Source of the DNA: Thermomicrobiaceae bacterium
GTDB taxonomy: Bacteria; Chloroflexota; Chloroflexia; Thermomicrobiales; Thermomicrobiaceae
Direction: 5' to 3'
DNA: 64,000 nt
NCBI GenBank assembly: GCA_014874455.1
Contig: JADBJL010000102.1
Coordinates: 37,967 to 101,966 of the forward strand
Within the stretch, counting starts at the first letter, position 1, and the number at the start of each line of letters is the position of its first letter. The notes under the pieces were generated by a model. It saw only the letters and a program-made list of their open reading frames with translations, was not told where the DNA came from and searched no databases. This document shows positions 1 to 8,234 of this stretch, piece by piece. Made by a program: the position numbers and the translations under genes.

Positions 1-639
1 AGCCTCGGCGAATCGGAAGTGCTGGTGGGCAGCCTGATGTTCGATTTCAATCACCAGCAGATGGCCCGGGTGCTGAAGGTCTCATCGGAGAAGATGCGCG
101 ACAAGGTCGTCCAGAGCCTGGAGGAGTACGTGACCACCATGCGCCGTGAGCTCGGCACGGTACCGCCGCGCGACGAGGTGGTGCGACGCTACCTGGATGC
201 CTGCGCGGCGGCGCTCGGAGCCCAGCTCGTGCCGGGAGCGTTGACTGCTGAGGAAGAGGAGCTCGCGGCGCAACTCGACGAGCGCTTTCTGTCCGAGGAG
301 TGGCTCTTCCAGAAGGGTGGCTTGCGGCAACGCGGCATCAAGATCCACGAGGACGTCCGGCTGGTGGAGTCGGCGATCAAAGTGCCTGGAGGATTGATCC
401 GCGTCATCGTGCGCGTGCACGGCGGTCGGATCGATGACCTCAGTCTCAGCGGCGACTTCACGCTGCTCCCGGCGCTGGGCCTGGCGGCAATCGAACAGGC
501 CGTGCGCGGGCTGGCGGCACGCCGGGACGAGCTCAGCAGGCGCATCCAGGACGTCTACCGCGCGCTCGGGGTGCAGTCTCCCGGCGTGACACCGGACGAC
601 TTCGCCAGTGCGATCGTCCAGGCGGTGCAGGCAGCGTGA
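1..639 (+). CDS. Lipoate-protein ligase A family protein, C-terminal part (5' end outside the window)
   Basis: The reading frame is open from the first base, so the start lies upstream. The visible 212 residues match the C-terminal half of the biotin/lipoate ligase (LplA) family: an early LVGSLMFDFN-HQQMARVL stretch, the K-MRDKVVQSLEEYVT helix, and a late RGIKIHEDVR / GGLIRVIVRVHGG / LSGDFTLLPA segment typical of the accessory C-terminal domain. Such enzymes attach lipoate or octanoate to E2 and GcvH proteins in the cytoplasm. The catalytic N-terminal domain is not visible, so substrate choice cannot be judged. The next gene is 220 bases downstream under its own promoter. Confidence 0.8.
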   Translation, partial: SLGESEVLVGSLMFDFNHQQMARVLKVSSEKMRDKVVQSLEEYVTTMRRELGTVPPRDEVVRRYLDACAAALGAQLVPGALTAEEEELAAQLDERFLSEEWLFQKGGLRQRGIKIHEDVRLVESAIKVPGGLIRVIVRVHGGRIDDLSLSGDFTLLPALGLAAIEQAVRGLAARRDELSRRIQDVYRALGVQSPGVTPDDFASAIVQAVQAA

Positions 640-686
640 GCGCCGGGCGGGCCTCGGCCTCGATGCTCGTGGGAGGCGCTGCCTGC
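627..686 (+). terminator. Putative hairpin terminator overlapping the lipoate ligase stop codon
   Basis: A perfect 10-bp inverted repeat (GCAGGCAGCG at 627-636 and CGCTGCCTGC at 677-686) encloses the stop codon, with about 40 nt between the arms. The loop is long and no T-run follows, so this is only a candidate terminator or mRNA-end stabiliser. Confidence 0.3.
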
Positions 687-761
687 GCGTCCGGGATGCC
701 GGTGGCGCAGGCTGCAGCGAGCCGACCGGCACGGTACCCGAAGAGTGCGCGTCGGGTGAGC

Positions 762-790
762 TTGACGTCTTGTGGAGTGACCAGTAGAGT
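762..790 (+). promoter_or_regulatory. Sigma-70-like promoter of the CstR-molybdoenzyme operon
   Basis: TTGACG at 762-767, a 17-bp spacer, and TAGAGT at 785-790. This is exactly the same hexamer pair and spacing as the promoter in front of the TPP riboswitch at 15162-15190. Expected transcription start is near 797, giving a leader of about 65 nt before the ATG at 861. Confidence 0.6.
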
Positions 791-812
791 CGGGCCGGTA
801 CCCCAGTAGAGT
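781..812 (+). promoter_or_regulatory. Direct repeat and candidate CstR/CsoR operator over the promoter start site
   Basis: CCAGTAGAGT occurs at 781-790 (overlapping the -10) and again at 803-812, a period of 22 bp, two helical turns. The second copy lies in GGTACCCCAGTAGAGTATC, which has an imperfect TACCCC/GAGTA dyad resembling the C-rich half-sites of CsoR/CstR operators. Autoregulation by the gene at 861 is an inference. Confidence 0.35.
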
Positions 813-860
813 ATCGAACGCGATGGAGAGCCTCGAAAGGGAAAAGGAGACTGAGGTCAG

Positions 861-1139
861 ATGACATCGCTGGCACAGCTCGATCCGGCAACGCGACAGG
901 CGCTCGTCGAGCGCCTCAAGCGCATCGAGGGGCAGGCTCGCGGGATCGCCAGGATGGTCGAAAACGGGCGCGACTGCCTGGAGGTCGTGCAGCAGCTCGC
1001 GGCGATGCGTGCGGCCGTCGACAGCCTGAGCGCCGAACTGGTGCAGGTGATGGTGGAGCAGTGCTGGCAGCGCGACGCCGCAGCGAGCTCCAAGACCCTT
1101 TCTCAGGTCATCAGGACGCTCGTGCGGGCCGGTCGGTGA
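861..1139 (+). CDS. CsoR/FrmR-family (DUF156) transcriptional repressor, CstR-like thiol type
   Basis: A 92-residue all-helical protein with the family opening LKRIEGQARGIARMVE-GRDC. Canonical copper sensors of this family use a Cys-His-Cys triad. Here C39 and C68 are conserved at the standard spacing of 29, but the His position (64) is Met. A two-Cys pattern without His is the mark of CstR persulfide sensors, which form di- or trisulfide links between the two Cys and release DNA. The gene is first in an operon, 17 nt before an Fe-S/NrfD gene, so a role as a sulfur-responsive repressor of that oxidoreductase is likely. Copper, nickel or formaldehyde sensing is less likely without the His. The ATG at 861 follows a GAGG motif. 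Confidence 0.85.
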   Translation: MTSLAQLDPATRQALVERLKRIEGQARGIARMVENGRDCLEVVQQLAAMRAAVDSLSAELVQVMVEQCWQRDAAASSKTLSQVIRTLVRAGR

Positions 1140-1156
1140 GCCGTTCGGGGTGTGGC

Positions 1157-2686
1157 ATGCGGTACGGGTTCGTCATCGACCACCGGAAATGCATCGGTTG
1201 CCACGCCTGCACCGTGGCGTGCAAGTCGGAGAACGAGGTGCCGCTGGGCGTCTACCGTACCTGGGTGAAGTACATCGAAAAGGGGGCATTCCCTCATACC
1301 CGCCGGTACTTCACGGTGCTGCGCTGCAACCACTGCGATGATGCCCCCTGTGTCACGATCTGCCCCACGAAAGCGCTGTTCCGCCGGCCCGACGGGATCG
1401 TCGACTTCGATGCGAGCCGGTGCATCGGCTGCAAGTCGTGCATGCAGGCCTGCCCCTACGATGCGATCTATATCGACCCGATCACACACACGGCGGCCAA
1501 GTGCAACTATTGCAGCCACCGGGTCGACCAGGGGCTGCTGCCGGCCTGCGTGGTCGTCTGTCCAGAAAAGGCGATCATCGCTGGCGACCTGGACGATCCG
1601 ACCAGCGAGATCCACCAGCTTGTGGCCCGCGAGCAGGTGAGCGTCCGCAAGCCCGAGCAGGGTACACGGCCGAAGCTGTTCTACATCGGGGCGGACGACG
1701 CCAGCCTGACGCCGGAAGTGCAGACCCGGCAGAACGGATACCTCTGGGCCCAGCTCCTGCCGGACGGCCGCCCGGCCGAGGCGACGCGCGGCGACGAGCT
1801 GCTTCCCGGCCCGGCGGAGGCGCGGGTCGCCTACGACGTCTGGCACCCGAAGCCCTGGGGCTGGAAGGTGGCCAGCTACCTCTGGACGAAATCGATCGCC
1901 GCCGGGGTGCTGGGCCTCGCGCCTCCGCTCCTGCTGCTCGGCCAGGTGGCGCACCGCGCCACCTTCGGGGTCGCAGCGCCGCTCCTCGCGCTCCTCTTCG
2001 TCCTGCTCACCGCAGCGCTCCTGGTGTGGGATCTGAAGCGCCCCGAGCGGTTCTGGTTCCTGCTCGTCAAGCCGAACCCCCGCTCGTGGCTCGTCTGGGG
2101 CGGGTACATCCTGGTGCTCTTCGGCCTGCTGGCCTTCCTCTGGTTCGTCGCTGGCGTGCTCACCACAGTGCCAAGCCTGTTGCTCGTCCTCGGGATACCG
2201 GTAGCCGTCGCCGCAGCCGGTTATACCGCCTTCCTCTTCGGCCAGGCCGAAGGGCGGGATTTCTGGCAGAGCCCGCTGCTGCTGCCACAGCTCCTGGCCC
2301 AGGCGGCGGTCGCGGGGGCCAGTGTCCTCTTGTTCGCCGGTGTCGCCCTGGGCGTGCCGAGCCAGGAGCTCCGGGTACTGGGCATGGCGCTGGTGACCGG
2401 ACTGGTGGTGCTGGCGTTGCTGGTCGCCGGTGAGCTGTGGCTCCCGCACGTGAACGCCCATGTCCACAAGACGGTGCGCTTGTTGACCCACGGCCCTTAC
2501 CGCACCGAATTGCTCATCCTCGGGCTGGGGATCGGCGTGGTGATGCCGCTGGCAGCGCTCGCCCTCGGTTGGGCGAGCGAGGCGGTGGAGGGGTGGAGCG
2601 TGGTCGCCGCGCTCGCCGCGCTGGCAGGCCTGTGGAGCTACGAGCGGATCTGGGTGAGCGCCGGCCAGGACGTACCGTTGAGCTGA
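1157..2686 (+). CDS. Fused four-cluster ferredoxin and NrfD/PsrC-type membrane subunit of a molybdoenzyme
   Basis: This 509-residue protein fuses two subunits that are usually separate. Residues 1 to about 190 form a DmsB/PsrB-type ferredoxin with 16 cysteines in four clusters (CIGCHACTVAC, CNHCDDAPCVTIC, CIGCKSCMQAC, and CNYC...CVVVC). From about residue 235 there are eight hydrophobic segments with the NrfD-family DLKRPERFW and PRSWLVWGGY motifs, so this part should exchange electrons with quinone in the membrane. ATG 1157 is chosen because the ferredoxin begins directly there; upstream in-frame codons overlap the regulator gene. The catalytic partner follows after 18 nt. Such a complex can reduce or oxidise sulfur compounds; direction cannot be read from sequence. 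Confidence 0.85.
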   Translation: MRYGFVIDHRKCIGCHACTVACKSENEVPLGVYRTWVKYIEKGAFPHTRRYFTVLRCNHCDDAPCVTICPTKALFRRPDGIVDFDASRCIGCKSCMQACPYDAIYIDPITHTAAKCNYCSHRVDQGLLPACVVVCPEKAIIAGDLDDPTSEIHQLVAREQVSVRKPEQGTRPKLFYIGADDASLTPEVQTRQNGYLWAQLLPDGRPAEATRGDELLPGPAEARVAYDVWHPKPWGWKVASYLWTKSIAAGVLGLAPPLLLLGQVAHRATFGVAAPLLALLFVLLTAALLVWDLKRPERFWFLLVKPNPRSWLVWGGYILVLFGLLAFLWFVAGVLTTVPSLLLVLGIPVAVAAAGYTAFLFGQAEGRDFWQSPLLLPQLLAQAAVAGASVLLFAGVALGVPSQELRVLGMALVTGLVVLALLVAGELWLPHVNAHVHKTVRLLTHGPYRTELLILGLGIGVVMPLAALALGWASEAVEGWSVVAALAALAGLWSYERIWVSAGQDVPLS

Positions 2687-2704
2687 GCGAGGAGGGGACA
2701 GCGC

Positions 2705-5620
2705 ATGGAGACGGTGACCCAGACCACGTCGCCGGCCGCAGCGCAACGAGCGGTGACCGAACCGTTCTCGCCCGAGCGCACCAGCGGCCTGGCCTCTTTC
2801 CCCCCACCGGAGCGCTGGAACGACTGGGAAGAGCGCGGGCCCGACGGCCGCCAGCGCCGCTACATGCTCATCCCGACCGTGTGCTTCAACTGCGAGGCGG
2901 CCTGTGGCCTCCTCGCCTACGTCGACCGTGACACGCTGGACATCCGCAAGCTGGAGGGCCACCCGCTGCACCCTGGCAGCCGCGGCCGCAACTGCGCCAA
3001 GGGGCCGGCCACGATCAACCAGGTGAAGGATCCGGAGCGAATCCTCTACCCGTTGCGCCGCGTCGGCCCGCGCGGCTCGGGCCAGTGGGAACGGGTGTCC
3101 TGGGACGCCGTGCTCGACGATATCGCCGGACGCATCAGGCAGGCGCTCCTCGAGGGGCGGCACAACGAGGTGATGTACCACGTTGGGCGTCCCGGCGAGG
3201 ACGGGTTCATGGAGCGGGTGCTCTGGTCGTGGGGCGTCGACGGGCACAACTCGCACACCAACGTCTGCTCCTCCGGCGGCCGCTTCGGCTACGCCGTCTG
3301 GATGGGGGCCGACCGCCCATCCCCGGATCATGCCAACGCCCGCTTTATCTTGCTCGTGAGCGCGCACCTGGAGAGCGGGCACTATTTCAACCCCCATGCC
3401 CAGCGGATCATCGAAGCCAAGATGCGGGGAGCCAAGCTGGCCGTGCTCGACCCCCGGCTGTCGAACACGGCCTCGATGGCAGACTACTGGCTCCCGGCAG
3501 CCCCGGGCACCGATGCGCTCGTGCTCCTCGCGATGGCCAACGTGCTGATCCAGGAAGACCTCTTCGACCGCGAGTTCGTCCGGCGGTGGACGAACTGGGA
3601 CGAGTACCTGCGCGTGCTCTACCCCGACCGGCCGCAGACCTTCGAGACGTTCGTGGCGCTGCTCAAGGAGACGTACAGCCGGTATTCGCCGGAACTGGCC
3701 GAGCGCGAGAGCGGTGTGCCGGCGAGGACGATTCGGGAGATCGCGCGGCAGATCGCGGCGGCAGCTCCAGCGGTCTCGACCCACAACTGGCGCGCGGGCG
3801 CCGCAGCCCACCTGGGTGGCTGGTCGATCCCGCGCGCGCTCTTCTTCCTGAACGTCCTCACCGGCAGCGTCGGTACACCGGGAGGCACCCAGCCGAACGT
3901 CTGGGACAAGCACGTGCCGCGCCCGTTCAAGGAGCCTCCGCGCCAGAAGGTGTGGAACGAGCTCACCTGGCCGCGCGAGTACCCGCTCGCCCACCACGAG
4001 ATGAGCTTCCTGCTCCCTCACTTCCTCAAAGAGGGGCGCGGCAAGCTCGCCGTCTACTTCACCCGCGTCTACAACCCCGTCTGGACAAACCCGGATGGGC
4101 TTACCTGGATCGAGGTGCTCCAGGACGAATCGCTCATCGAGCTGCACGCCTGCCTCACCCCGACCTGGAGCGAGACGGCCTGGTACGCCGACTACGTCCT
4201 CCCGATGGGGCACGCGCCGGAGCGGCACGACACGCACTCCTACGAGACGCATGCCGCCCGCTGGCTCGGGTTCCGGCAGCCGGTGCTGCGGGTGGCGCGG
4301 GAGAAGCTGGGGCAGCCGGTCGAGCGTACCTACGAGGCGAACCCCGGCGAAGTCTGGGAAGAAAACGAGTTCTGGATCGAGCTGTCCTGGCGCGTGGATC
4401 CGGACGGCGCGCTCGGAATCAAGCCGTACTATGAGTCGCCCTACCGCCCGGGGGAACGAGTGACGGTCGACGAGTACTACCGCTGGATCTTCGAGCATTC
4501 GGTGCCCGGCTTGCCGGAAGCAGCGGCGCGGGAGGGGCTCACACCGCTCGAGTACATGCGCACCTACGGCGCGTTCGAACTGGAGAAGCAGCGCTACCGG
4601 CAGTACGAAGACCCCGTGCCGCCGGAGGAGATGGCCCAGGCCTGGATCGATCCGGAGAGCGGGCGCATCTGGACGACGGCGCCAGCACCGCACAGCCCCA
4701 ACATCGTCCCGGTACCGGGTGAACCGCCGGGGCCGCGTGGCCGCTGGGCGGGCGTGCTGGTCGACGGTGAGCCGAAGCGAGGGTTCCCGACCCCTTCCGG
4801 GAAGCTGGAGTTCTTCTCGCGCACGCTCTACGAATGGGGCTGGCCTGAGTACGCCATCCCCTGCACCATTGAGAGCCATGTCGATCCCGCGCGGATCGAT
4901 CGCGCCAGGGGAGAGATGGTGCTCCTGCCCAACTTCCGCGTGCCGACACTGATCCACACCCGCTCGAACAACGCCAAGTGGCTCAACGAGTTGACCCACT
5001 CGAATCCCCTCTGGCTCCACCCTAGCGATGCTGAGCGCATCGGCGTGCGCACCGGCGACCTGGTACGGGTCGAGACCGAGATCGGCTACTTCGTCGACCG
5101 CGTGTGGGTGACCGAGGCGATCCGGCCGGGGGTGGCCGCCTGCTCGCACCACCTCGGCCGCTGGCGACTGGCCGAGGGGCAGGGGAACGAGCGCTGGTCG
5201 TCGGCACTGGTGGAGTTCGAGCGGCTGCCAGATGGGCGCTACCGCCTGCGCCAGAAGCACGGTGTGGCGCCGTTCGAGAGCAGCGATCCCGACTCGCGGC
5301 TGGTGTTCTGGAGCGATGCCGGGGTGCACCAGAACCTCACCTTCCCGGTACAGCCGGATCCAGTCAGCGGGCAGCACTGCTGGCACCAGAAGGTGCGGGT
5401 CGTGAAGGCGGAACCAGGCGACCGCTACGGAGACGTCGTGGTCGACCCCCAGCGCTCGATGGAGGTCTATCGCCGCTGGCTGAGGCTGACGCGACCGGCT
5501 CCCGGCCCTGGAGGGTTGCGGCGCCCGCGCTGGCTGCTTCGTCCCTACAAGCCCGACCCGAGCGCCTACGCGATCGATAGCCCGACCGGCCGAGGCGAGC
5601 AGCGCGCACGGAGCGGCTGA
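2705..5620 (+). CDS. Molybdopterin oxidoreductase, catalytic subunit (DMSO reductase superfamily)
   Basis: A 971-residue catalytic subunit. A [4Fe-4S] site is formed by C60, C63, C67 and C97 (CFNCEAAC, then NCAKGPA). In the next domain, C188 in NVCSSGG sits where this superfamily carries the Mo ligand. A molydopterin dinucleotide-binding domain closes the protein (about 730-880; THSNPLWLHP, RTGDLVRVETEIGYF). The N-terminus has no Tat twin-arginine motif or signal peptide, so the protein probably stays in the cytoplasm like SoeA sulfite dehydrogenase, unlike periplasmic PsrA, PhsA or TtrA. With the fused Fe-S/NrfD gene and a CstR-like regulator, a sulfur oxyanion, polysulfide or sulfite substrate is the best guess. 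Other substrates such as arsenic or selenium oxyanions are possible. Confidence 0.8.
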   Translation: METVTQTTSPAAAQRAVTEPFSPERTSGLASFPPPERWNDWEERGPDGRQRRYMLIPTVCFNCEAACGLLAYVDRDTLDIRKLEGHPLHPGSRGRNCAKGPATINQVKDPERILYPLRRVGPRGSGQWERVSWDAVLDDIAGRIRQALLEGRHNEVMYHVGRPGEDGFMERVLWSWGVDGHNSHTNVCSSGGRFGYAVWMGADRPSPDHANARFILLVSAHLESGHYFNPHAQRIIEAKMRGAKLAVLDPRLSNTASMADYWLPAAPGTDALVLLAMANVLIQEDLFDREFVRRWTNWDEYLRVLYPDRPQTFETFVALLKETYSRYSPELAERESGVPARTIREIARQIAAAAPAVSTHNWRAGAAAHLGGWSIPRALFFLNVLTGSVGTPGGTQPNVWDKHVPRPFKEPPRQKVWNELTWPREYPLAHHEMSFLLPHFLKEGRGKLAVYFTRVYNPVWTNPDGLTWIEVLQDESLIELHACLTPTWSETAWYADYVLPMGHAPERHDTHSYETHAARWLGFRQPVLRVAREKLGQPVERTYEANPGEVWEENEFWIELSWRVDPDGALGIKPYYESPYRPGERVTVDEYYRWIFEHSVPGLPEAAAREGLTPLEYMRTYGAFELEKQRYRQYEDPVPPEEMAQAWIDPESGRIWTTAPAPHSPNIVPVPGEPPGPRGRWAGVLVDGEPKRGFPTPSGKLEFFSRTLYEWGWPEYAIPCTIESHVDPARIDRARGEMVLLPNFRVPTLIHTRSNNAKWLNELTHSNPLWLHPSDAERIGVRTGDLVRVETEIGYFVDRVWVTEAIRPGVAACSHHLGRWRLAEGQGNERWSSALVEFERLPDGRYRLRQKHGVAPFESSDPDSRLVFWSDAGVHQNLTFPVQPDPVSGQHCWHQKVRVVKAEPGDRYGDVVVDPQRSMEVYRRWLRLTRPAPGPGGLRRPRWLLRPYKPDPSAYAIDSPTGRGEQRARSG

Positions 5621-5687
5621 ACGGCCACGTACCCATTCCCAGCGGTTGTGCTCCACCGCGCGGCATCAGATAGCCCGTCTGCCGCCG

Positions 5688-5716
5688 TTGACATGCGGCG
5701 CGGACGGTCGTAGCGT
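5688..5716 (+). promoter_or_regulatory. Sigma-70-like promoter for the amidohydrolase gene
   Basis: A consensus TTGACA at 5688-5693, a 17-bp spacer and TAGCGT at 5711-5716. The ATG-equivalent GTG lies about 40 nt after the -10, with a GAGGGGGA ribosome-binding site in between. Confidence 0.6.
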
Positions 5717-5758
5717 GCTGGTGGGAAGCGCACCGCGCGAATAAGAGGGGGACGGGCT

Positions 5759-7348
5759 GTGAGTGGAGCCGATCTCGCGCTGGTCAACGGCCGGCTGCTG
5801 ACGATGGATCCGCAGCGGCCACGGGCGGAGGCAGCGCTGGTGCGCCACGGGCGGATCGTGCTGGTCGGCTCGACGCAAGACGTGCTCGAGGCGCGCGGCG
5901 ACGCGCCGGCCTTCGACTGTGGCGGCCGGACGGTCGTCCCCGGCTTCATCGACGGCCACGCGCACTTCGAGATGACCTGCTGCGCGCTCACCCACTGCCT
6001 CTCGCTCACGACCCCACCCTACACCAGCCTGGCGGCGCTCGCCGACGCCATCTTCGAGCGCGCCAGCGCCACCCCGCCAGGCGAGTGGATCATCGTGCGC
6101 TGCTCGTTCAACCTCTACACCCGCGTGGCGGAGCGGCGGCTGCTCACGCGCCAGGAACTCGACGCGATCTCGGATCAGCACCCGATCGCAGTGCTCTCCT
6201 CGCTCCACGTCGCCATGCTGAACACCCGCGCGCTGCGGGAGCTGGGGCTGTGGGACAGCCCGCCGCCGAAGGGAGTGGTACTTCACCGGGCCGAAGACGG
6301 CACGCCGACCGGCGTCGTGACCGAGGTCTGGGATCGGCTGCCGCCGTTCACAGTCGAGCAGGTCAAGACGGCCATTCGGCGGAAGGGTACCGAGCTCTTC
6401 CTAGCCAACGGCGTGACGACGATCCACGACCTGCCGTTCTCCGCCGAGGACGTGCGTGCGATACAAGAGCTCCAGGCCTCGGGGGAGCTCCCGCTCCGGT
6501 TGCGGCTGTACTACCACGTCCCGCACCAGATCGAGCTCGAGAGCGTGCTGGCGCTGGGCCTTGCACCCGGCTTCGGGAACGATCAACTGCGCTATGGCGG
6601 GGTGAAGATCTTCGTGGACGGGGTCGGCCACGACGGCTACGGCAACCGCCTCTATGACCTGAAGTGGGAGCCGGAGGAGCTGGTCGAGTTCATCTGCCGG
6701 GCGCATGCTGGTGGGCAGCAGCTCTGGATGCATGTCTGCTCGCAGCCCGCGATCCGGCTCGTGGCCGAGGCAGTGGCGGAGGCCCTGCGCCGCCATCCGG
6801 CGCCGCACCGCCACCGGATCGAGCATGCAGCCGACTACCTGGAGGCAGACGACGATATCGAGCGGCTGCGTGAGCTGGGCGTGCTGGTCGTGACCACGCC
6901 GGCCTTCATCTACGCGCAGGGTGATGTGCTGGGGCAGCCCGGCTCCCAGCGCTGGCCGCGACCGTTCCGGCTGCGCACGCTGGTCGAGCGTGGCTTCAAG
7001 GTCGTCGGCTCCAGCGACTCGACCGGCTCGATTCCGGACGGCATCGCGCCGCTGTTCAACATCGCCTGCGCCGTCACGCGCCGGACACTGGCAGGCCGGC
7101 GGTACGGGCCGGAGGAGGCACTCAGCGTGGAAGACGCGCTGCGGCTGTTTACAGTCTGGCCGGCCTACGGTGCCTTCGAGGAGCAGGACAAAGGCTCTAT
7201 TGCGCCGGGCAAGCTCGGCGACTTCGCCGTGCTCTCGGGCGACCCGACGACTGTCGAGCCGGAGGCGCTGTTCGAGCTGCGCGTCGAGGCGACGGTGATC
7301 GGCGGCGAGGTCGTCTGGACTCGCTCGTTCTCTGACACCGGCGGGTAG
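5759..7348 (+). CDS. Amidohydrolase family 3 protein (YtcJ-like)
   Basis: A 529-residue metal-dependent hydrolase. The N-terminal beta-sandwich segment (VNGRLLTMDP, ALVRHGRIVLVG) leads to the metal-binding VVPGFIDGHAHFE with its HxH pair, and further His residues occur in MHVCSQ and HRIEHA. The C-terminus returns to the sandwich fold (GSIAPGKLGDFAVLSGDP). Family 3 amidohydrolases hydrolyse C-N bonds of varied amides and cyclic amides; most YtcJ-like members have no known substrate. The start is GTG after GAGGGGGA. The gene stands alone under its own promoter, 138 nt after the molybdoenzyme gene, and gives no pathway clue. Confidence 0.8.
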   Translation: MSGADLALVNGRLLTMDPQRPRAEAALVRHGRIVLVGSTQDVLEARGDAPAFDCGGRTVVPGFIDGHAHFEMTCCALTHCLSLTTPPYTSLAALADAIFERASATPPGEWIIVRCSFNLYTRVAERRLLTRQELDAISDQHPIAVLSSLHVAMLNTRALRELGLWDSPPPKGVVLHRAEDGTPTGVVTEVWDRLPPFTVEQVKTAIRRKGTELFLANGVTTIHDLPFSAEDVRAIQELQASGELPLRLRLYYHVPHQIELESVLALGLAPGFGNDQLRYGGVKIFVDGVGHDGYGNRLYDLKWEPEELVEFICRAHAGGQQLWMHVCSQPAIRLVAEAVAEALRRHPAPHRHRIEHAADYLEADDDIERLRELGVLVVTTPAFIYAQGDVLGQPGSQRWPRPFRLRTLVERGFKVVGSSDSTGSIPDGIAPLFNIACAVTRRTLAGRRYGPEEALSVEDALRLFTVWPAYGAFEEQDKGSIAPGKLGDFAVLSGDPTTVEPEALFELRVEATVIGGEVVWTRSFSDTGG

Positions 7349-7541
7349 CAGTTCGACCCGGCTCAAGGCTGTCCGCTGCCGCTCGTCGTCGAGGTGCGCA
7401 TCCACCTGGCTGGCGCTTCCCTCGGCGCAGGACGGATGAGGGCGCCCGTAAGCCTGACCGCCGTTCGGCCCTCGATCTGTGCGGATCGGCACCCTGTGGT
7501 AGAAATGACGCGGACTGCGGCAGCGCGGAGGAGGGACGAGG

Positions 7542-7760
7542 ATGGGGTACTGTCCACGCTGCGGCGAGAATCCTCCCTGGGGCACCAGGGCCGCAGCGAC
7601 TGCCGCCCGCCAGCGGCGGCCGGTGCGCATCCCGCTGGATTCGCGGATCGTGACGTTGCCGCCGGGTCTCCAGGACGGCGACCGGGTGCGCTACGCGGGC
7701 GTGGTGTTCGAAGTGCGCCGCGCCGGAGAGGTCATCGAGCTCCACCTCGTCGGGCGGTGA
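7542..7760 (+). CDS. Small protein with N-terminal CxxC knuckle and DnaJ-like C-terminal segment
   Basis: A 72-residue protein preceded by a strong GGAGGAGGGA ribosome-binding site. It begins MGYCPRCGENPPWG, a single CxxC half of a zinc ribbon, followed by a basic linker and then LPPGLQDGDRVRYAG-VVFEV, which resembles the peptide-binding C-terminal domain segment of DnaJ (IPPGVQDG...). No J-domain is present. It could be a small co-chaperone relic or a stand-alone zinc-knuckle protein. No function is claimed. A bidirectional terminator separates it from the convergent ssrA gene. Confidence 0.6.
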   Translation: MGYCPRCGENPPWGTRAAATAARQRRPVRIPLDSRIVTLPPGLQDGDRVRYAGVVFEVRRAGEVIELHLVGR

Positions 7761-7781
7761 CCCGGCCAGAGCGCGAACGAA

Positions 7782-7813
7782 AACCGCCCCGGTCTCGATG
7801 GGCCGGGGCGGTT
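7782..7813. terminator. Bidirectional hairpin terminator between the 72-aa protein and ssrA
   Basis: A perfect 11-bp stem, AACCGCCCCGG at 7782-7792 with CCGGGGCGGTT at 7803-7813, and a 10-nt loop. Read on the minus strand it is followed by TTTT, so it serves ssrA as a classical intrinsic terminator. It also lies just after the plus-strand gene. Confidence 0.8.
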
Positions 7814-7821
7814 GCTGCTAG

Positions 7822-8175
7822 TGGAGATGGGGGGAGTCGAACCCCCGTCCAGAGCGTTCGGCCAAGGATCTCCTACAGGCTTAGTCGGTGCTTTGGCTCT
7901 CGCTGGCGATCCCCCACCGACAGGGTCTCGCGCGGCTCAGCCGGATTAGTCTTAGGCCAGCCCGCACCGGCGCTTGGACTAGCTGCACCCTCGGCTGTGC
8001 GACGCCCGCTCCGAACCCGCCAGGGAAAGGTTCGGGCAGACGTGACCGCGTCTTACTTACGCGGCCAGAGCGAGTTCGCGCTCGCCAGTTACTTGGTTGC
8101 CCCTTTTAACGAGTCCCGGGGCGACCTCGGCCTGCAATCCCTGCACCTACGGCCCTGTCGAAACCGGTCATCCCC
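7822..8175 (-). ncRNA. ssrA: Transfer-messenger RNA (tmRNA)
   Basis: Read on the minus strand, the RNA starts GGGGATGACCGGTTTCGACA, the hallmark tmRNA 5' end, and finishes with the T-arm GGGGGTTCGACTCCCCC and acceptor CATCTCC plus discriminator A, about 354 nt in all. CCA is not encoded (the next bases are CTA) and must be added. The tag reading frame is complement 8057-8101: GNQVTGERELALAA then TAA, with the resume codon GGC. The ELALAA ending fits the ALAA-type degradation signal read by ClpXP. It rescues stalled ribosomes together with SmpB. Promoter and terminator are both visible. Confidence 0.97.
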
Positions 8176-8205
8176 TCGACAGTAGCCCTGGTGAGCGCAC
8201 AGATC

Positions 8206-8234
8206 AGTATACACCAGGCGTTCGGACGGCGCAA
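8206..8234 (-). promoter_or_regulatory. Promoter of ssrA
   Basis: On the minus strand, TTGCGC (complement 8229-8234), a 17-bp spacer, and a good TATACT -10 (complement 8206-8211). Predicted initiation is near 8199, about 24 nt before the mature tmRNA 5' end, which RNase P would then trim. Confidence 0.65.

Noticed and set aside
1103..5656. A minus-strand open frame of over 1500 codons opposite the molybdoenzyme operon
   Set aside because: It has no family features, is rich in Arg, Pro and His, and mirrors the strongly supported plus-strand genes; a high-GC antisense artefact.
7394..8185. A plus-strand open frame running through the 72-aa gene and the tmRNA region
   Set aside because: It crosses a strong terminator and a certain tmRNA gene and has no protein features.
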